Positions 33,660 through 43,417 of a DNA stretch of 64,000 nt are shown here, one piece after another. The DNA is from Pelomonas sp937871895. GTDB lineage: Bacteria; Pseudomonadota; Gammaproteobacteria; Burkholderiales; Burkholderiaceae_C. The notes beneath the pieces were generated by a model. That model made no database searches, was not told the origin of the DNA, and saw only the letters and a list, made by a program, of their open reading frames with translations. Location of the stretch: the NCBI RefSeq assembly GCF_046348265.1, contig NZ_JAXMEO010000017.1; one strand, 5' to 3'. Made by a program: the position numbers and the translations under genes. Position 1 is the stretch's first letter; every line of letters starts with the position of its first letter.

Positions 33660-36166
33660 GCAATGCCAAGATCCAGCAAGCGCTGGGCAATCTGTTTGAC
33701 AAGCAGCGCATCGTGTTCTGGTACGACACGCGGCGCGAGTTTCGTGCCGACTTTGAGGCGCTGAGCCTGCCCGGTGTAGAGAAGATCGAACTGGCCAACA
33801 ATGAGTTTGGCGTGAAGTACCGTGTCCTGCGCGCGCAGCCAGAGCAGAAGTTCCTGCTGTTCAAGGACGGGCCAGAGCCGGAATACTTGGCCAACTGGTT
33901 GCTGGACGTGCAGTTGGCCAGCGGCAGCACCTTCCGCACCGACCAGGTGGCCCTGTGGCTGGCTGAACTGGAGCTGGGGCCCGACACCTACCCCCTGCTG
34001 GAGTCGCACCTGGCCTTCTTCGAGGCCGCGAAGCGCCGCGAAAAGCTCAAGGCGCTGCTGGAGCCCAGCGACAGCGACAGCACCTTGCGCAAGAAGATGC
34101 TGGCCGTCTGCGTGGGCAGCGACAGCCCTCGAACAGATGCCATGCTGGAAACCTTGCTGGCGGAGCTGGCCAGCGGCGCTGATGCGAAATGGAAGCTGGT
34201 GGAGCGCAGTGGCCTGCAGTCGCACTTCTGGGAACAGATGAAGCGAGCCTACGGCTACGACAGCAAAGCGCCAGGCCTGCAGGACTTCGTGATTGAGCTG
34301 TTCAAGAGCTGCTTCCTCAGCGAGGTGGACGCTGGGTACAAGCCACGGCTGACATCCGACGCGAAAGTATTCATCCAGCGCTGGAAGGACAGCCGCTTGA
34401 ATGCGCAGGCTTTCGAGATGCTGTCCGCCCAGTGCGCCGACATCTTGCAGATCGAGGACAAGCTCCAGGGCCTTGAGTACCGCGCGCTGATGCCCGTGGA
34501 TGAATTCGAGGCCATCGACCGGAAGATCCTGAGCGATCTGGTGCGCGAGGTCACGGCACGCACGGTCAGCGCTCAGGAGGTCGAGCAATGGGTTCGTCAG
34601 CGCCGACAGGGGCATTGGTTCGACAGCTACCAGCATGTCTACCAAGCCATTGAGCATGCAGCTCAATTCATGCAGACATTGGAGCTGACGCAGCTGGAAA
34701 TGGACTCGCTGGCCGACGGCGTCCACAAGTACACGCAGAGCTGGTTCCGGCTCGACCAACGCTACCGCAAGTTCATCTTCCATGCACGGGAGTCAGGCCA
34801 GGCCTCGCTGCTGCAAGTACTGAGCCAGCAGGTGGAGAACCTGTACACCAACAACTTCCTGTCGCACTTGAATGTGCGCTGGCAGCAATTTGTGGATACG
34901 TGCCAGGTGTGGGAGGCCGCGCCCGTTGCAAGCCAAGCCAACTTCTTTGAGCGCTTTGTGCAGCCGACGCTGAGCCGGAAGGGCAAGGTCTGCGTGCTGA
35001 TCTCAGATGCCTTCCGCTACGAAGTGGGTGAGGAGCTGCAGAGCCTGATCCGGCGAGAAGACCGATTTGACGCTGAGCTGAACCCAGCGCTGTCATGCCT
35101 GCCGAGCTACACCCAGCTGGGGATGGCCTCGCTGCTGCCGCACAAGACGCTGCAGATCGTGGAAGACAGCAGTGGCGAGGTGGTGGCCGACGGCATCAGC
35201 GCCACCGGCACGGCCAATCGCGCCCGCATCTTGGCGCAGACGGTGCCTGCATCCACTGCCGTGCTGGCGAAAGATGTGCTGGCCATGGGCAAGGAAGACT
35301 CGCGAGCTTTGGTGCGAGACCATGATGTGGTGTACGTCTATCACAACCTGATCGACAAGACGGGCGACACGCGGGACACCGAAGAACGCGTGTTTGGTGC
35401 CGCTGAAGAAACGTTGGAAGAGCTGCTGCGCGTGATCAAGAAGCTGGCCAATGCCAATGCCAGCAACATCGTGGTGACGGCAGATCACGGATTCATCTAC
35501 CAGCACCACCCGCTGCAAGACAGCGACTTCCTCAGCGCCGAGCCTACAGGCGACGAAATCTTGTACACCGACCGGCGGTTCGTGCTTGGGCGCGGCCTGC
35601 GCGAACACAGCAGCTTCAAGACCTTTCAGCCCCAACAGCTGGGTTTGGCCGGCAGCCTACAGGTGCAGATCCCCAAATCGATCAATCGCTTGCGCCTGAA
35701 GGGCTCTGGCAGCCGCTTTGTGCATGGCGGCGCCACCCTGCAAGAGGTGGTGATTCCGGTCATCAGCATCAACAAGAAGCGCCAGAGCGATGTGGGCAAG
35801 GTGGAGGTGGAACTGATCGGCGGCGGTGGCAAGACTATCACGACGGGGCAGCTCGCCGTGGTGCTATACCAGACAGAGCCGGTGACGGACAAACGCCAAC
35901 CACGCCGCCTGCGAGTCGGCCTGCACGCCCTTGATGGAGAGCCGATCTCGGACATTCAGGAACTGAGCTTCGACATGGCATCTGACAACCCACGTGAACG
36001 TGAAGTTGCGGTGCGCTTCATCCTCAGCCGCAAGGCCGACAACTACAACAACCAGCAGGTGGAGCTGCGCATGGAAGAACCCGTGGACGGGACGTCACAC
36101 CACACGCGCTATCAGTCGGTGCGGTACACGATCCGTCGCTCGTTCACCAGCGAGTTTGATTTCTGA
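33656..36166 (+). CDS. pglZ: PglZ, BREX alkaline-phosphatase-superfamily protein
   Basis: 836 residues. The PglZ domain has VCVLISDAFRYEVGEEL (metal-binding Asp and nucleophile region), VVYVYHNLIDKTGD and IVVTADHGFIYQHH (second metal site). The start MSNAKIQQALGNLFDKQRIVFWYD is typical. PglZ is a metal-dependent phosphatase-fold nuclease, essential in BREX and the marker gene of the system. The C-terminal 150 residues (VEVELIGGGGKT...) form a beta-rich domain. Confidence 0.95.
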   Translation: MSNAKIQQALGNLFDKQRIVFWYDTRREFRADFEALSLPGVEKIELANNEFGVKYRVLRAQPEQKFLLFKDGPEPEYLANWLLDVQLASGSTFRTDQVALWLAELELGPDTYPLLESHLAFFEAAKRREKLKALLEPSDSDSTLRKKMLAVCVGSDSPRTDAMLETLLAELASGADAKWKLVERSGLQSHFWEQMKRAYGYDSKAPGLQDFVIELFKSCFLSEVDAGYKPRLTSDAKVFIQRWKDSRLNAQAFEMLSAQCADILQIEDKLQGLEYRALMPVDEFEAIDRKILSDLVREVTARTVSAQEVEQWVRQRRQGHWFDSYQHVYQAIEHAAQFMQTLELTQLEMDSLADGVHKYTQSWFRLDQRYRKFIFHARESGQASLLQVLSQQVENLYTNNFLSHLNVRWQQFVDTCQVWEAAPVASQANFFERFVQPTLSRKGKVCVLISDAFRYEVGEELQSLIRREDRFDAELNPALSCLPSYTQLGMASLLPHKTLQIVEDSSGEVVADGISATGTANRARILAQTVPASTAVLAKDVLAMGKEDSRALVRDHDVVYVYHNLIDKTGDTRDTEERVFGAAEETLEELLRVIKKLANANASNIVVTADHGFIYQHHPLQDSDFLSAEPTGDEILYTDRRFVLGRGLREHSSFKTFQPQQLGLAGSLQVQIPKSINRLRLKGSGSRFVHGGATLQEVVIPVISINKKRQSDVGKVEVELIGGGGKTITTGQLAVVLYQTEPVTDKRQPRRLRVGLHALDGEPISDIQELSFDMASDNPREREVAVRFILSRKADNYNNQQVELRMEEPVDGTSHHTRYQSVRYTIRRSFTSEFDF

Positions 36167-36186
36167 GACACGGCGAGGAGGCACCG

Positions 36187-38280
36187 ATGAGCCAACTGGA
36201 CGACAAGATCAATCAACACTTCGCCGGGCTGGTGGTTCGCAAGGACCTGGTCAAGACGGTGAAGGGCAACGCCATCGTGCCGACCTACGTGCTGGAGTAC
36301 CTGCTGGGCCAGTACTGCGCGACCAACGACGAGGCCACCATCCAGGCGGGCATCGACACGGTGCGCGAGATCCTGCGCAAACACTACGTACATCGCAATG
36401 AAGCTGGGCTTGTGCGCTCCACCATCAAGGAAAAAGGCCGGCACAAGGTCATTGACCGCATCAGCGTGGCGCTGAACGACAAGTCCGATGCCTACGAGGC
36501 CGAGTTCGCGAACCTCGGCATCAAAAAGGTCATCATCGACTCCGCCACGGTGAAGGCCCACCCAAAGCTGCTGGTGGGAGGCGTGTGGTGCATCGCTGAC
36601 CTGGAGTACATGTTCACGGAGGACAAGAACGCAACGCCTTGGGTATTGGCATCCATCAAGCCCATTCAGCTCTCGCATTTCGACTTCGATGCTTACCTGG
36701 CTGCGCGCAAGCAGTTCAGCACCGAGGAGTGGATCGACCTGCTCATCCAGAGCGTTGGCTTCAATCCGCAGATGTTCGGCAAGCGCAACAAGCTGAGCCA
36801 ACTGGTGCGCTTGATCCCTTTCTGTGAGCGCAACTTCAACCTGATCGAGCTCGGGCCGAAAGGCACGGGCAAGTCGCACATCTTCTCGGAGTTTTCACCG
36901 CACGGCATCCTGATCTCTGGCGGTGAAGTGACGGTACCCAAGCTCTTCGTCCACAACGGAACCGGCAAGCTGGGCTTGGTGGGCTATTGGGATGTGGTCG
37001 CCTTCGACGAGTTCGCCGGCAAGCAAAAGCGCGTGGACAAAGCGCTGGTGGACATCATGAAGAACTACATGGCGAACAAGTCGTTCTCACGTGGTGTGGA
37101 AACGCTGGGCGCCGAGGCCAGCATGGTGTTTGTGGGCAACACCGACCACACGGTGCCCTACATGCTGAAGCACTCCGACTTGTTCGATCCGCTGCCCGAG
37201 AAGTTCCATGACTCGGCATTCCTGGATCGCATTCACAGCTACATCCCTGGCTGGGAAGTCGATGTGATCCGGGGGGAGATGTTCTCCAGCGGCTACGGAT
37301 TCGTCGTGGACTACCTGGCGGAGATCTTGCGCGCACTGCGCAACCACGATTTTTCTGACCGCTACAAGACTCACTTCAAACTGTCCGACGACATCTCGAC
37401 CCGTGACCGCGATGGCATCAACAAGACCTTCTCCGGATTGATGAAGGTGATCTATCCGCACGGTGAGGCAAGCGCGGAGGAAATCGAAGCGCTGCTGCAC
37501 GCAGCGATCGAAGGGAGAAAGCGAGTCAAGGATCAACTGCTGCGAATCGATTCCACCTACCCTGCCGTCCGGTTCACGTACATCGACCAGCAAGGCAACG
37601 AGCGTGCGGTGACGACACTGGAGGAGGAGGAGTACCCAGCGGCCTACCACCAGCGCATCACGGCGGAAGCCGCCGCTGACCCAGTCTCGGAAGTGGTCGC
37701 ATCGGTGCAAGCTGCGGATTCCCCAACCGCTGCGCTGAAGCCAGAGCCGGTGAATGCGGTCTCCACGACGGCTCCTCCGACCGCACCAACGTTGAAGGAA
37801 CAGCACTTGGTCTTTCAAGAGAACCAGCGCGGTGTGGCTTTTGACAAGCTGTTCGGACCCTACTTGGTCGGCGCCAAACGGATCATCGTGACGGACCCGT
37901 ACCTGCGCATGTTCCACCAACAGCGGAATCTGATGGAACTCCTGGAGACGATCAGCAGGAACTCCAAACCCGAAGACGAAGTAGCTGTGCACGTGGTCAC
38001 GGTGGAAGACGAATTCAGCGGCGACCGACAGACCGAGAACTTCGAGAAGATGGCAGCAGCGTGCACGTCTGTCGGCATCCAGTTTTCCTGGGCATACGAC
38101 ACGTCAGGCACCAAGCATGACCGCGACATCACGACGGACCATGGCTGGAAGATCGTGCTCAGCCGTGGACTCGACGTGTTTCAGCGCTGTGAGCTCAACG
38201 ACGCCTTCAGCTTCGCCAATCGCATGCAGCAGCACCGGCAATGCAAGGAGTTCAACGTCACGTTCGTGAGATTGCAGTGA
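36187..38280 (+). CDS. brxL: BrxL, Lon-like AAA+ ATPase of BREX type 1
   Basis: 697 residues. The N-terminal helical domain (MSQLDDKINQHFAGLVVRKDLVKTVKGNAIVPTYVLEYLLG) and AAA+ core (Walker A GPKGTGKS at 223-230, Walker B VVAFDEFAG) match BrxL, a dodecameric MCM-like DNA motor. After a Pro/Ala-rich linker (residues 500-540) comes a C-terminal domain (FDKLFGPYLVGAKRIIVTDPYLRMFHQQRNLMELLE). A GAGGAGG site precedes the ATG. Last gene of the BREX locus; its presence classifies the locus as type 1. Confidence 0.94.
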   Translation: MSQLDDKINQHFAGLVVRKDLVKTVKGNAIVPTYVLEYLLGQYCATNDEATIQAGIDTVREILRKHYVHRNEAGLVRSTIKEKGRHKVIDRISVALNDKSDAYEAEFANLGIKKVIIDSATVKAHPKLLVGGVWCIADLEYMFTEDKNATPWVLASIKPIQLSHFDFDAYLAARKQFSTEEWIDLLIQSVGFNPQMFGKRNKLSQLVRLIPFCERNFNLIELGPKGTGKSHIFSEFSPHGILISGGEVTVPKLFVHNGTGKLGLVGYWDVVAFDEFAGKQKRVDKALVDIMKNYMANKSFSRGVETLGAEASMVFVGNTDHTVPYMLKHSDLFDPLPEKFHDSAFLDRIHSYIPGWEVDVIRGEMFSSGYGFVVDYLAEILRALRNHDFSDRYKTHFKLSDDISTRDRDGINKTFSGLMKVIYPHGEASAEEIEALLHAAIEGRKRVKDQLLRIDSTYPAVRFTYIDQQGNERAVTTLEEEEYPAAYHQRITAEAAADPVSEVVASVQAADSPTAALKPEPVNAVSTTAPPTAPTLKEQHLVFQENQRGVAFDKLFGPYLVGAKRIIVTDPYLRMFHQQRNLMELLETISRNSKPEDEVAVHVVTVEDEFSGDRQTENFEKMAAACTSVGIQFSWAYDTSGTKHDRDITTDHGWKIVLSRGLDVFQRCELNDAFSFANRMQQHRQCKEFNVTFVRLQ

Positions 38281-38326
38281 TCCATGGCTTGAGGACTCAC
38301 CAACGCCATGCGTCTGAACCGGTGGC

Positions 38327-38403
38327 GCCACACTGTTGCCACACTGCTGGGCGACATGACGCCACACTGCGCGGCGGGGTGTCAGCACACTGCTGCCACA
38401 TTG
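38327..38403. repeat. Five phased CCACACTG-type repeats downstream of brxL
   Basis: GCCACACTG at 38327, 38338 and 38361, AGCACACTG at 38384 and GCCACATTG at 38395. The start-to-start distances are 11, 23, 23 and 11 bp, symmetrical and near helical periodicity. They lie in the 516-bp gap between brxL and the Wadjet-like operon, which otherwise holds no supported gene. Confidence 0.55.
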
Positions 38404-38552
38404 GGCGGAGACCTCTTCGCACAGAGTTCACACATGGCCCCCACCTGCTTCGCACAAAGCAGGCACCGGTCTTCGCGCAAGGGTTGGCACCGTCTGTCGC
38501 ACATTTATGGTGGACGCACGCTCGCAGGGAGGCTGTCCCCACCGCATTCGGC

Positions 38553-38590
38553 ACATTCTTTGAGTTCGCTTCTTCGAGCTCAAAGAATGT
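38553..38590. promoter_or_regulatory. Long hairpin between brxL and jetA
   Basis: ACATTCTTTGAG(T)TCG at 38553-38568 pairs with 38575-38590 over 16 positions (one G-U) around a 6-nt loop. No T-run follows, so it is not a standard intrinsic terminator. It may isolate the two operons or be a structured leader, 206 bp before jetA. Confidence 0.5.
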
Positions 38591-38796
38591 AGCCGCTGGG
38601 CGCCAAGCCGACAGGTTTGGTGAGCAGCGGCAGCTGGGGACAGTGCAGGAAAAAGATGCGTCCAGATCAGGTATCAGGTTGAATCCTTGCTGCGGCCATG
38701 GGCCGGTGTGCCGCCATGCGCGGCTGTGGGCGACACCAAATGGTCTGGAATCGCGCACCGAGCACGATGCCCGCCATAGCGGGAGGTTGAGCTGAT

Positions 38797-40056
38797 ATGG
38801 CCAACCCACGTTCCCTGATCTACGCGCTGTACACGCACTGGGACACCGTGGAGGTCCTGGTGAGGCTGTCCCGCGAGTTTGCGGTGCTCACCACCGAACA
38901 AGTGCTCGGCTGCATCGCGAAGGTGGCTCCGCAGATGGATGCCGAGGCCCAGGGAGCAGCCCTGCGCGCCATGGTGAATGCAGACATCCTCCAACCCTGC
39001 GCCCGCAGCAGCGACCTGCAGCTCAATGCCTACGTGCTGGACTTCGTGCGCGGGCTGACTCGCGAGCACGAGCTCGGTCTGGCTGCCGTGCTTCAAGCAC
39101 GCGTTGCTGCCATCCGCGAGGCCACGGAGGGCCTCAACGAGGGCATGCAAGCTGCCGACATGGATCGGGCGCGGGGGGCGGCCAACAAGCTCGCTGAGCT
39201 CTTCCGCCAGATCAGCTTGCAACTGGATCAAGACCGCCACGCACTGCTGGAACTCGCCGAAGACGCCAAGAGCGCCGACGCCAGCATGCCCATCGCCCAG
39301 CGATACCAGCGTGTGCTGGAGGCCTATGACCACTACGTGGAGCCGATGAACCAGATGATGGACACCGGCCCGCAGGGCACGTTTTACCGTTACTTGGAAG
39401 ACGCCGAGCGCTCACTGGATCTCGCCTTTGAGCAGCTGTCGGTTCAAGGCGGGCTGTACTCACATCGCCTGCAGCTCAGGCAGGTGGCGCACCAGGCCAA
39501 GGAGCTGAGGCGCTTCGGCCGTCTGATCGCTCAACAGTGCGCCGACACGGTGCTGCCGTTGCGCGAAGAGATGCGTCAACACAATGCGCTGACCAGTGCC
39601 GTCAGCCTGCTGCTGGGCCAGGTGCGCAAGCGGGGCCTGCGCCGAGCCTTGTCACGGCATACCGCCGACACCGCGATGCCCGTTTGGCGCAACGAGCGGG
39701 GCTTCCGCTTGCAGCTGGGCGATGAGGTGCGTGCCGTGATGGCCGCAGCGCAGCAGTACCAACCGCAGTCGGTGGCCTTCCCGCAAGATGGCCCTGGCAA
39801 CGCCCCGCCCCTGCTGGAGCACGTGGACGAGACGGCCATCCGACAACAGCTGAGAAGCAGCCTACCGGTGGACAACCTGCTGGACTGGCTGCATACCCAT
39901 CACGGTCAACTGAAGGATGCGACGCTGCTGCGGCTGTTCCATGAGCTGCAGCACGAGGGCAGTTGGCTGATCGAAGCCAGTGCGCATCCTGAGACCACCA
40001 CTTTGCAGGCCATCCGCGTGCTGCACCATCCTCACCGCGTGAGCATTCCGGAATGA
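38797..40056 (+). CDS. jetA: JetA-like kleisin of a Wadjet/MksBEFG system
   Basis: 419 residues, largely helical with a coiled-coil-like middle (residues 90-260) and a winged-helix-like C-terminal part. No strong sequence motif; the assignment comes from position as first gene of a four-gene SMC operon and from size and fold similarity to MksF/JetA. It bridges the SMC heads in the condensin-like complex that removes small plasmids. GGGAGG 10 bp before the ATG supports the start; the stop overlaps jetB by 4 bp. Confidence 0.75.
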   Translation: MANPRSLIYALYTHWDTVEVLVRLSREFAVLTTEQVLGCIAKVAPQMDAEAQGAALRAMVNADILQPCARSSDLQLNAYVLDFVRGLTREHELGLAAVLQARVAAIREATEGLNEGMQAADMDRARGAANKLAELFRQISLQLDQDRHALLELAEDAKSADASMPIAQRYQRVLEAYDHYVEPMNQMMDTGPQGTFYRYLEDAERSLDLAFEQLSVQGGLYSHRLQLRQVAHQAKELRRFGRLIAQQCADTVLPLREEMRQHNALTSAVSLLLGQVRKRGLRRALSRHTADTAMPVWRNERGFRLQLGDEVRAVMAAAQQYQPQSVAFPQDGPGNAPPLLEHVDETAIRQQLRSSLPVDNLLDWLHTHHGQLKDATLLRLFHELQHEGSWLIEASAHPETTTLQAIRVLHHPHRVSIPE

Positions 40057-40664
40057 CGACGCCTCATCCACTGATGCCGCAACTGGCGCAAATGCCAGCA
40101 TTGGCCGAGCTCTTCCGCTTGTTCCTGTCGGGCAAGCACCTGAACCGCATGGCCGAGCCTGCACTGTGGGCCGAACTTGAGCAGCACGAACCGGCCTACG
40201 CAGGTCTTTTCACTGCGCTGGGCTTTGAGCTGCGCGTGGATGCGCGAGGCTTTGCTTGGTTCCACAGCACCGATGCCAGCAGCAACATCGGCAAGGTCAG
40301 CCGTCAACTGGCCCTGCTGTTCATGGTCATCTTCGACGCCCAGGCCAATGCCGGCAAAGCGCTACAACGCTTTACTGACTGGCTCATTGATCGGGAATGG
40401 CTGGCCGAGGTGCACGAACAGCAGAAAGACCTACTAGACGCCGAAGGGCTGTCTCCCGATGGGCTGATCGATCTGCTGGGCCGCGCCTGCACGCTGGGAT
40501 TTGCAGTGGCGGAGCCGGCAGGCTGGCGGCTGTTGCCCGCCGTCTGCCGCTACCTGGACCACTTTGAGGGCCTGGCCGCAGCATCCCGAGATGACGACAA
40601 CGAGGCGGATACTGCCCCTGAGGAAGGCAGCGATGACGTGCTGAACGACGAGGAGATCGACTGA
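40053..40664 (+). CDS. jetB: JetB-like (MukE/MksE) subunit
   Basis: 203 residues. KITE-type winged-helix protein: FRLFLSGKHLNRMAEPALWAELEQHEPAYAGLFTALGFELRVDARGFAWFHS resembles the DUF4194/MksE N-domain. The tail is acidic (DDDNEADTAPEEGSDDVLNDEEID). It overlaps both neighbours by 4 and 1 bp, indicating balanced expression of complex subunits. Confidence 0.8.
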   Translation: MTTPHPLMPQLAQMPALAELFRLFLSGKHLNRMAEPALWAELEQHEPAYAGLFTALGFELRVDARGFAWFHSTDASSNIGKVSRQLALLFMVIFDAQANAGKALQRFTDWLIDREWLAEVHEQQKDLLDAEGLSPDGLIDLLGRACTLGFAVAEPAGWRLLPAVCRYLDHFEGLAAASRDDDNEADTAPEEGSDDVLNDEEID

Positions 40665-43417
40665 TGCAGCACGGCTTTCAACGCCTGGTTTTGCTTGGCA
40701 GCGCAGGCTACTCCCGCGCCGAGCTTCCGCTGGATGGCGCAGTCTCCCTGGTGGCACCCAACAACACGGGCAAGACCAGCCTGATCAATGCCCTGCAGTT
40801 CCTGCTGATCATTGACCGGCGCCGCATGGACTTTGGCGCGCACGACGTGGAGAAGAGCAGGAGGTTTTACTTCCCCAACAACAGCGCCTATGTGCTGCTG
40901 GAGGTGTCGTTGCCGGAATCCGGCACCGTGGTGCTCGGGTGTGTGGGCAAGGGCGTGAGCTACGAGTACGAGTACTTTGCCTACGCCGGTCCGCTCAAGG
41001 TGGAAGAGTTCTGCCTGCCCGATGGCTCGCTCGTGGCACAGCCCAAGCTGGCCAGCCATCTGGCCACCCATGGGCGCCGCGTGTTCAGCTACAGCGGCAG
41101 CGAGTTCGCCGACATGGTGTACGGCGGCCGCAATCGCAAGCTCAGCGGCTCACAAGACTTCTGCGTGTTCCGCCTGGAGCACGCCAGTGACGCCAGTGTC
41201 TTCCAGCGTGTGCTCACCCGCACGCTGCGGCTGGACAAGCTGCGGTCCAGCGAGGTGAAAGACTACCTGCTGCAAATCTTCCGGCGTGACTTGCCAGACG
41301 CCAGCATCGACTTCAAGGCGGAGTGGGACAAGGCCTTTGCCGACCTCAACGCTGAGCGCAGTCAGTACCTGGCCGCCGAACGCCTCAAAGGCAGCCTCGC
41401 TGAACTGGAGCGCAAGCAAGATGCTCGACTGACCCTGCGCGGCAAGCTGCTGTGCTGGCGGCCCATGATCGACGAGGCCCTGGGCCAGTGGCAGCAGCAC
41501 TTCGAATCACGCCAGCAAGCCCTTCGGCACGAACTGCAGCAGTGCGATGGCGAGCTGGACCGTTTGCGAGAGCAGGATCGCCAGGCTGTGCGGGAGCAGA
41601 GCCAGTGGGAGCTGGAGCAGAAGCAACTGCGCCAGGAGCGCCTACAGCTGCAAGCATTGCAACAGCGATTCGCTCTGGTGGAAAGCCGGGCGGTTCTGGA
41701 GACGTGCCGCCGCGACGTGCAGGCCCAACGAGATGCTCTGGTGGTCCGCTTGGGCCAAGCGCAAAGCCGGCCACCGGCATCCATCGAACGCGAGCTCTCC
41801 CGCGTGGACAGAGAGCTGGCCCAGCTGACACAGGAGATGCGCACCCAAGGCCACAACCTCTACCAGCAGCTGGCAGGCGCTTTGCCGCCCGATCAATTGG
41901 CGGCGCTGAACAAGGTGCTGGCCAGACCCGTGCTGACCTTGGGCGCCGAAGACTTCCAGCTCGATGGCCAGGCGCTCTCCAAGGCTTTGGGAGATGCCAA
42001 TGGCGAGCATGCTGGTCTGCCGGGCTTGCGGCTGCGCGTCGGCGCCCTGCCTGAGCAGCACCAACAGCGCAGCCTGGCCGAGCTGGGCGAGCTGCTGCGG
42101 GATTTGCAACAACAGCAGCTGCAGCTGAAAGAGCAGTTGGCGACGGCACAGGCGCTGGAACTCGTCCAACGCGAACGTGATGGATTCGAACAGCAGCTGG
42201 TGCAGCTGGACGCCGAATTGCGGGACTACAGCCAGATGCAGGCCCTGCAAGACAGCGACGCTGAGCGGCAAGCACGGCTTGTGACACTTGACCAGAAGCT
42301 CGCTGAGCTGGCCACCAGTTTGGCGCAATCGGCTGCCCGGTACCGGGCGCTGGATCAGCAGCGTCAACAGAGGCAGAAGGATCTGGATTCACTCGGGCAA
42401 CAACACCGGCAGATCGAGCAACGCCGCAACCAACGCATCGATCAGGAAGGCCCGTTCACCTGGCTGTTTGACTCACCCCACCACCCCTGGTTGGCGCAGC
42501 CGGAGTTCGCGCTGGACCAGCTGGCCGAGCGCCTGCAGACCTATCAGGCTGACTGCCGCCAGTTGCTGGAACTGGACGACCAGATCCGCCGACTGATGGG
42601 CGAAATCCACACGGGCGGGCTCACCAAGTACCAGTTCGTCGGTGAGCCCGAGGCAGAAATCGCGCGCTTGGTGGAGTTCGCCCATCACCTGCCGCAGGAA
42701 GCCGAGGCCCTGGAAAAGAAGGTGCGGTCGGCGGTGGTGAACGTCGCGGCTTGCCTGCGCGAACTGCGCGACGGCTTGGCCGCGTTCAAGCGCCGGATGC
42801 GCGAGTTCAATCGCAAGATCAGCGGACGCCAGCTCTCCGATTTGGCGGTCTTCAAGATCGAACCCGAAGACGAAACCGCGCTCGTCGAGGCCATCGAACT
42901 GCTCATCAGCACGGCAGCCACAGTCGGCAATGGCGAGACCTTCGAACTCTTCAACCAGCAGAGCGTGCTGGATGATGACCAGCTCAACCGCGCCAAAACC
43001 CTACTCATCGAGGAAGGCAATGCCCGACACGGCTTGCGCGTGGCCGACCTGTTCCGGCTGCGCTTCTGGGTGGGCAAGGCTGGTCGCGAGCCGGAAGCCT
43101 TCGACGACCTCGACAGTGCCGCCTCGAACGGGACGGTGCTGATGGCCAAGCTGGTGACCGGCCTGGCCATGCTGCACTTGATGCAGGATCAACGGCGCCC
43201 GATCCAAGGCATTTGCTATCTGGACGAAGCCCTGGCGCTGGATGCGCGCAACCAGCGCAGTCTGATCGAGACCGCTGCCGAGTTCGGCTTCTCGCTGATC
43301 TTCGCCTCCCCGGCGCCGCTGACCACCGTGCGCTACTGCGTGCCCATTCATCATCGGCAGGGCAGCAACCAGATCAGCCGCTTCAGCTGGCAGATCATCG
43401 AACCCGTGGAGGCCTGA
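40664..43417 (+). CDS. jetC: JetC-like SMC ATPase (MukB/MksB type)
   Basis: 917 residues, shorter than MukB. The head starts FQRLVLLGSAGYSRAELPLDGAVSLVAPNNTGKTSLINALQFLL, with a Walker A variant APNNTGKT at 31-38 (Ala in place of Gly, as in MukB-like proteins). Long coiled-coil arms (about 230-400 and 470-600) surround a hinge-like Gly/Leu-rich section, and the C-terminal head has the Walker B region RRPIQGICYLDEALALD. It should form an ATP-driven loop-extruding dimer that delivers DNA to JetD. Confidence 0.88.
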   Translation: MQHGFQRLVLLGSAGYSRAELPLDGAVSLVAPNNTGKTSLINALQFLLIIDRRRMDFGAHDVEKSRRFYFPNNSAYVLLEVSLPESGTVVLGCVGKGVSYEYEYFAYAGPLKVEEFCLPDGSLVAQPKLASHLATHGRRVFSYSGSEFADMVYGGRNRKLSGSQDFCVFRLEHASDASVFQRVLTRTLRLDKLRSSEVKDYLLQIFRRDLPDASIDFKAEWDKAFADLNAERSQYLAAERLKGSLAELERKQDARLTLRGKLLCWRPMIDEALGQWQQHFESRQQALRHELQQCDGELDRLREQDRQAVREQSQWELEQKQLRQERLQLQALQQRFALVESRAVLETCRRDVQAQRDALVVRLGQAQSRPPASIERELSRVDRELAQLTQEMRTQGHNLYQQLAGALPPDQLAALNKVLARPVLTLGAEDFQLDGQALSKALGDANGEHAGLPGLRLRVGALPEQHQQRSLAELGELLRDLQQQQLQLKEQLATAQALELVQRERDGFEQQLVQLDAELRDYSQMQALQDSDAERQARLVTLDQKLAELATSLAQSAARYRALDQQRQQRQKDLDSLGQQHRQIEQRRNQRIDQEGPFTWLFDSPHHPWLAQPEFALDQLAERLQTYQADCRQLLELDDQIRRLMGEIHTGGLTKYQFVGEPEAEIARLVEFAHHLPQEAEALEKKVRSAVVNVAACLRELRDGLAAFKRRMREFNRKISGRQLSDLAVFKIEPEDETALVEAIELLISTAATVGNGETFELFNQQSVLDDDQLNRAKTLLIEEGNARHGLRVADLFRLRFWVGKAGREPEAFDDLDSAASNGTVLMAKLVTGLAMLHLMQDQRRPIQGICYLDEALALDARNQRSLIETAAEFGFSLIFASPAPLTTVRYCVPIHHRQGSNQISRFSWQIIEPVEA

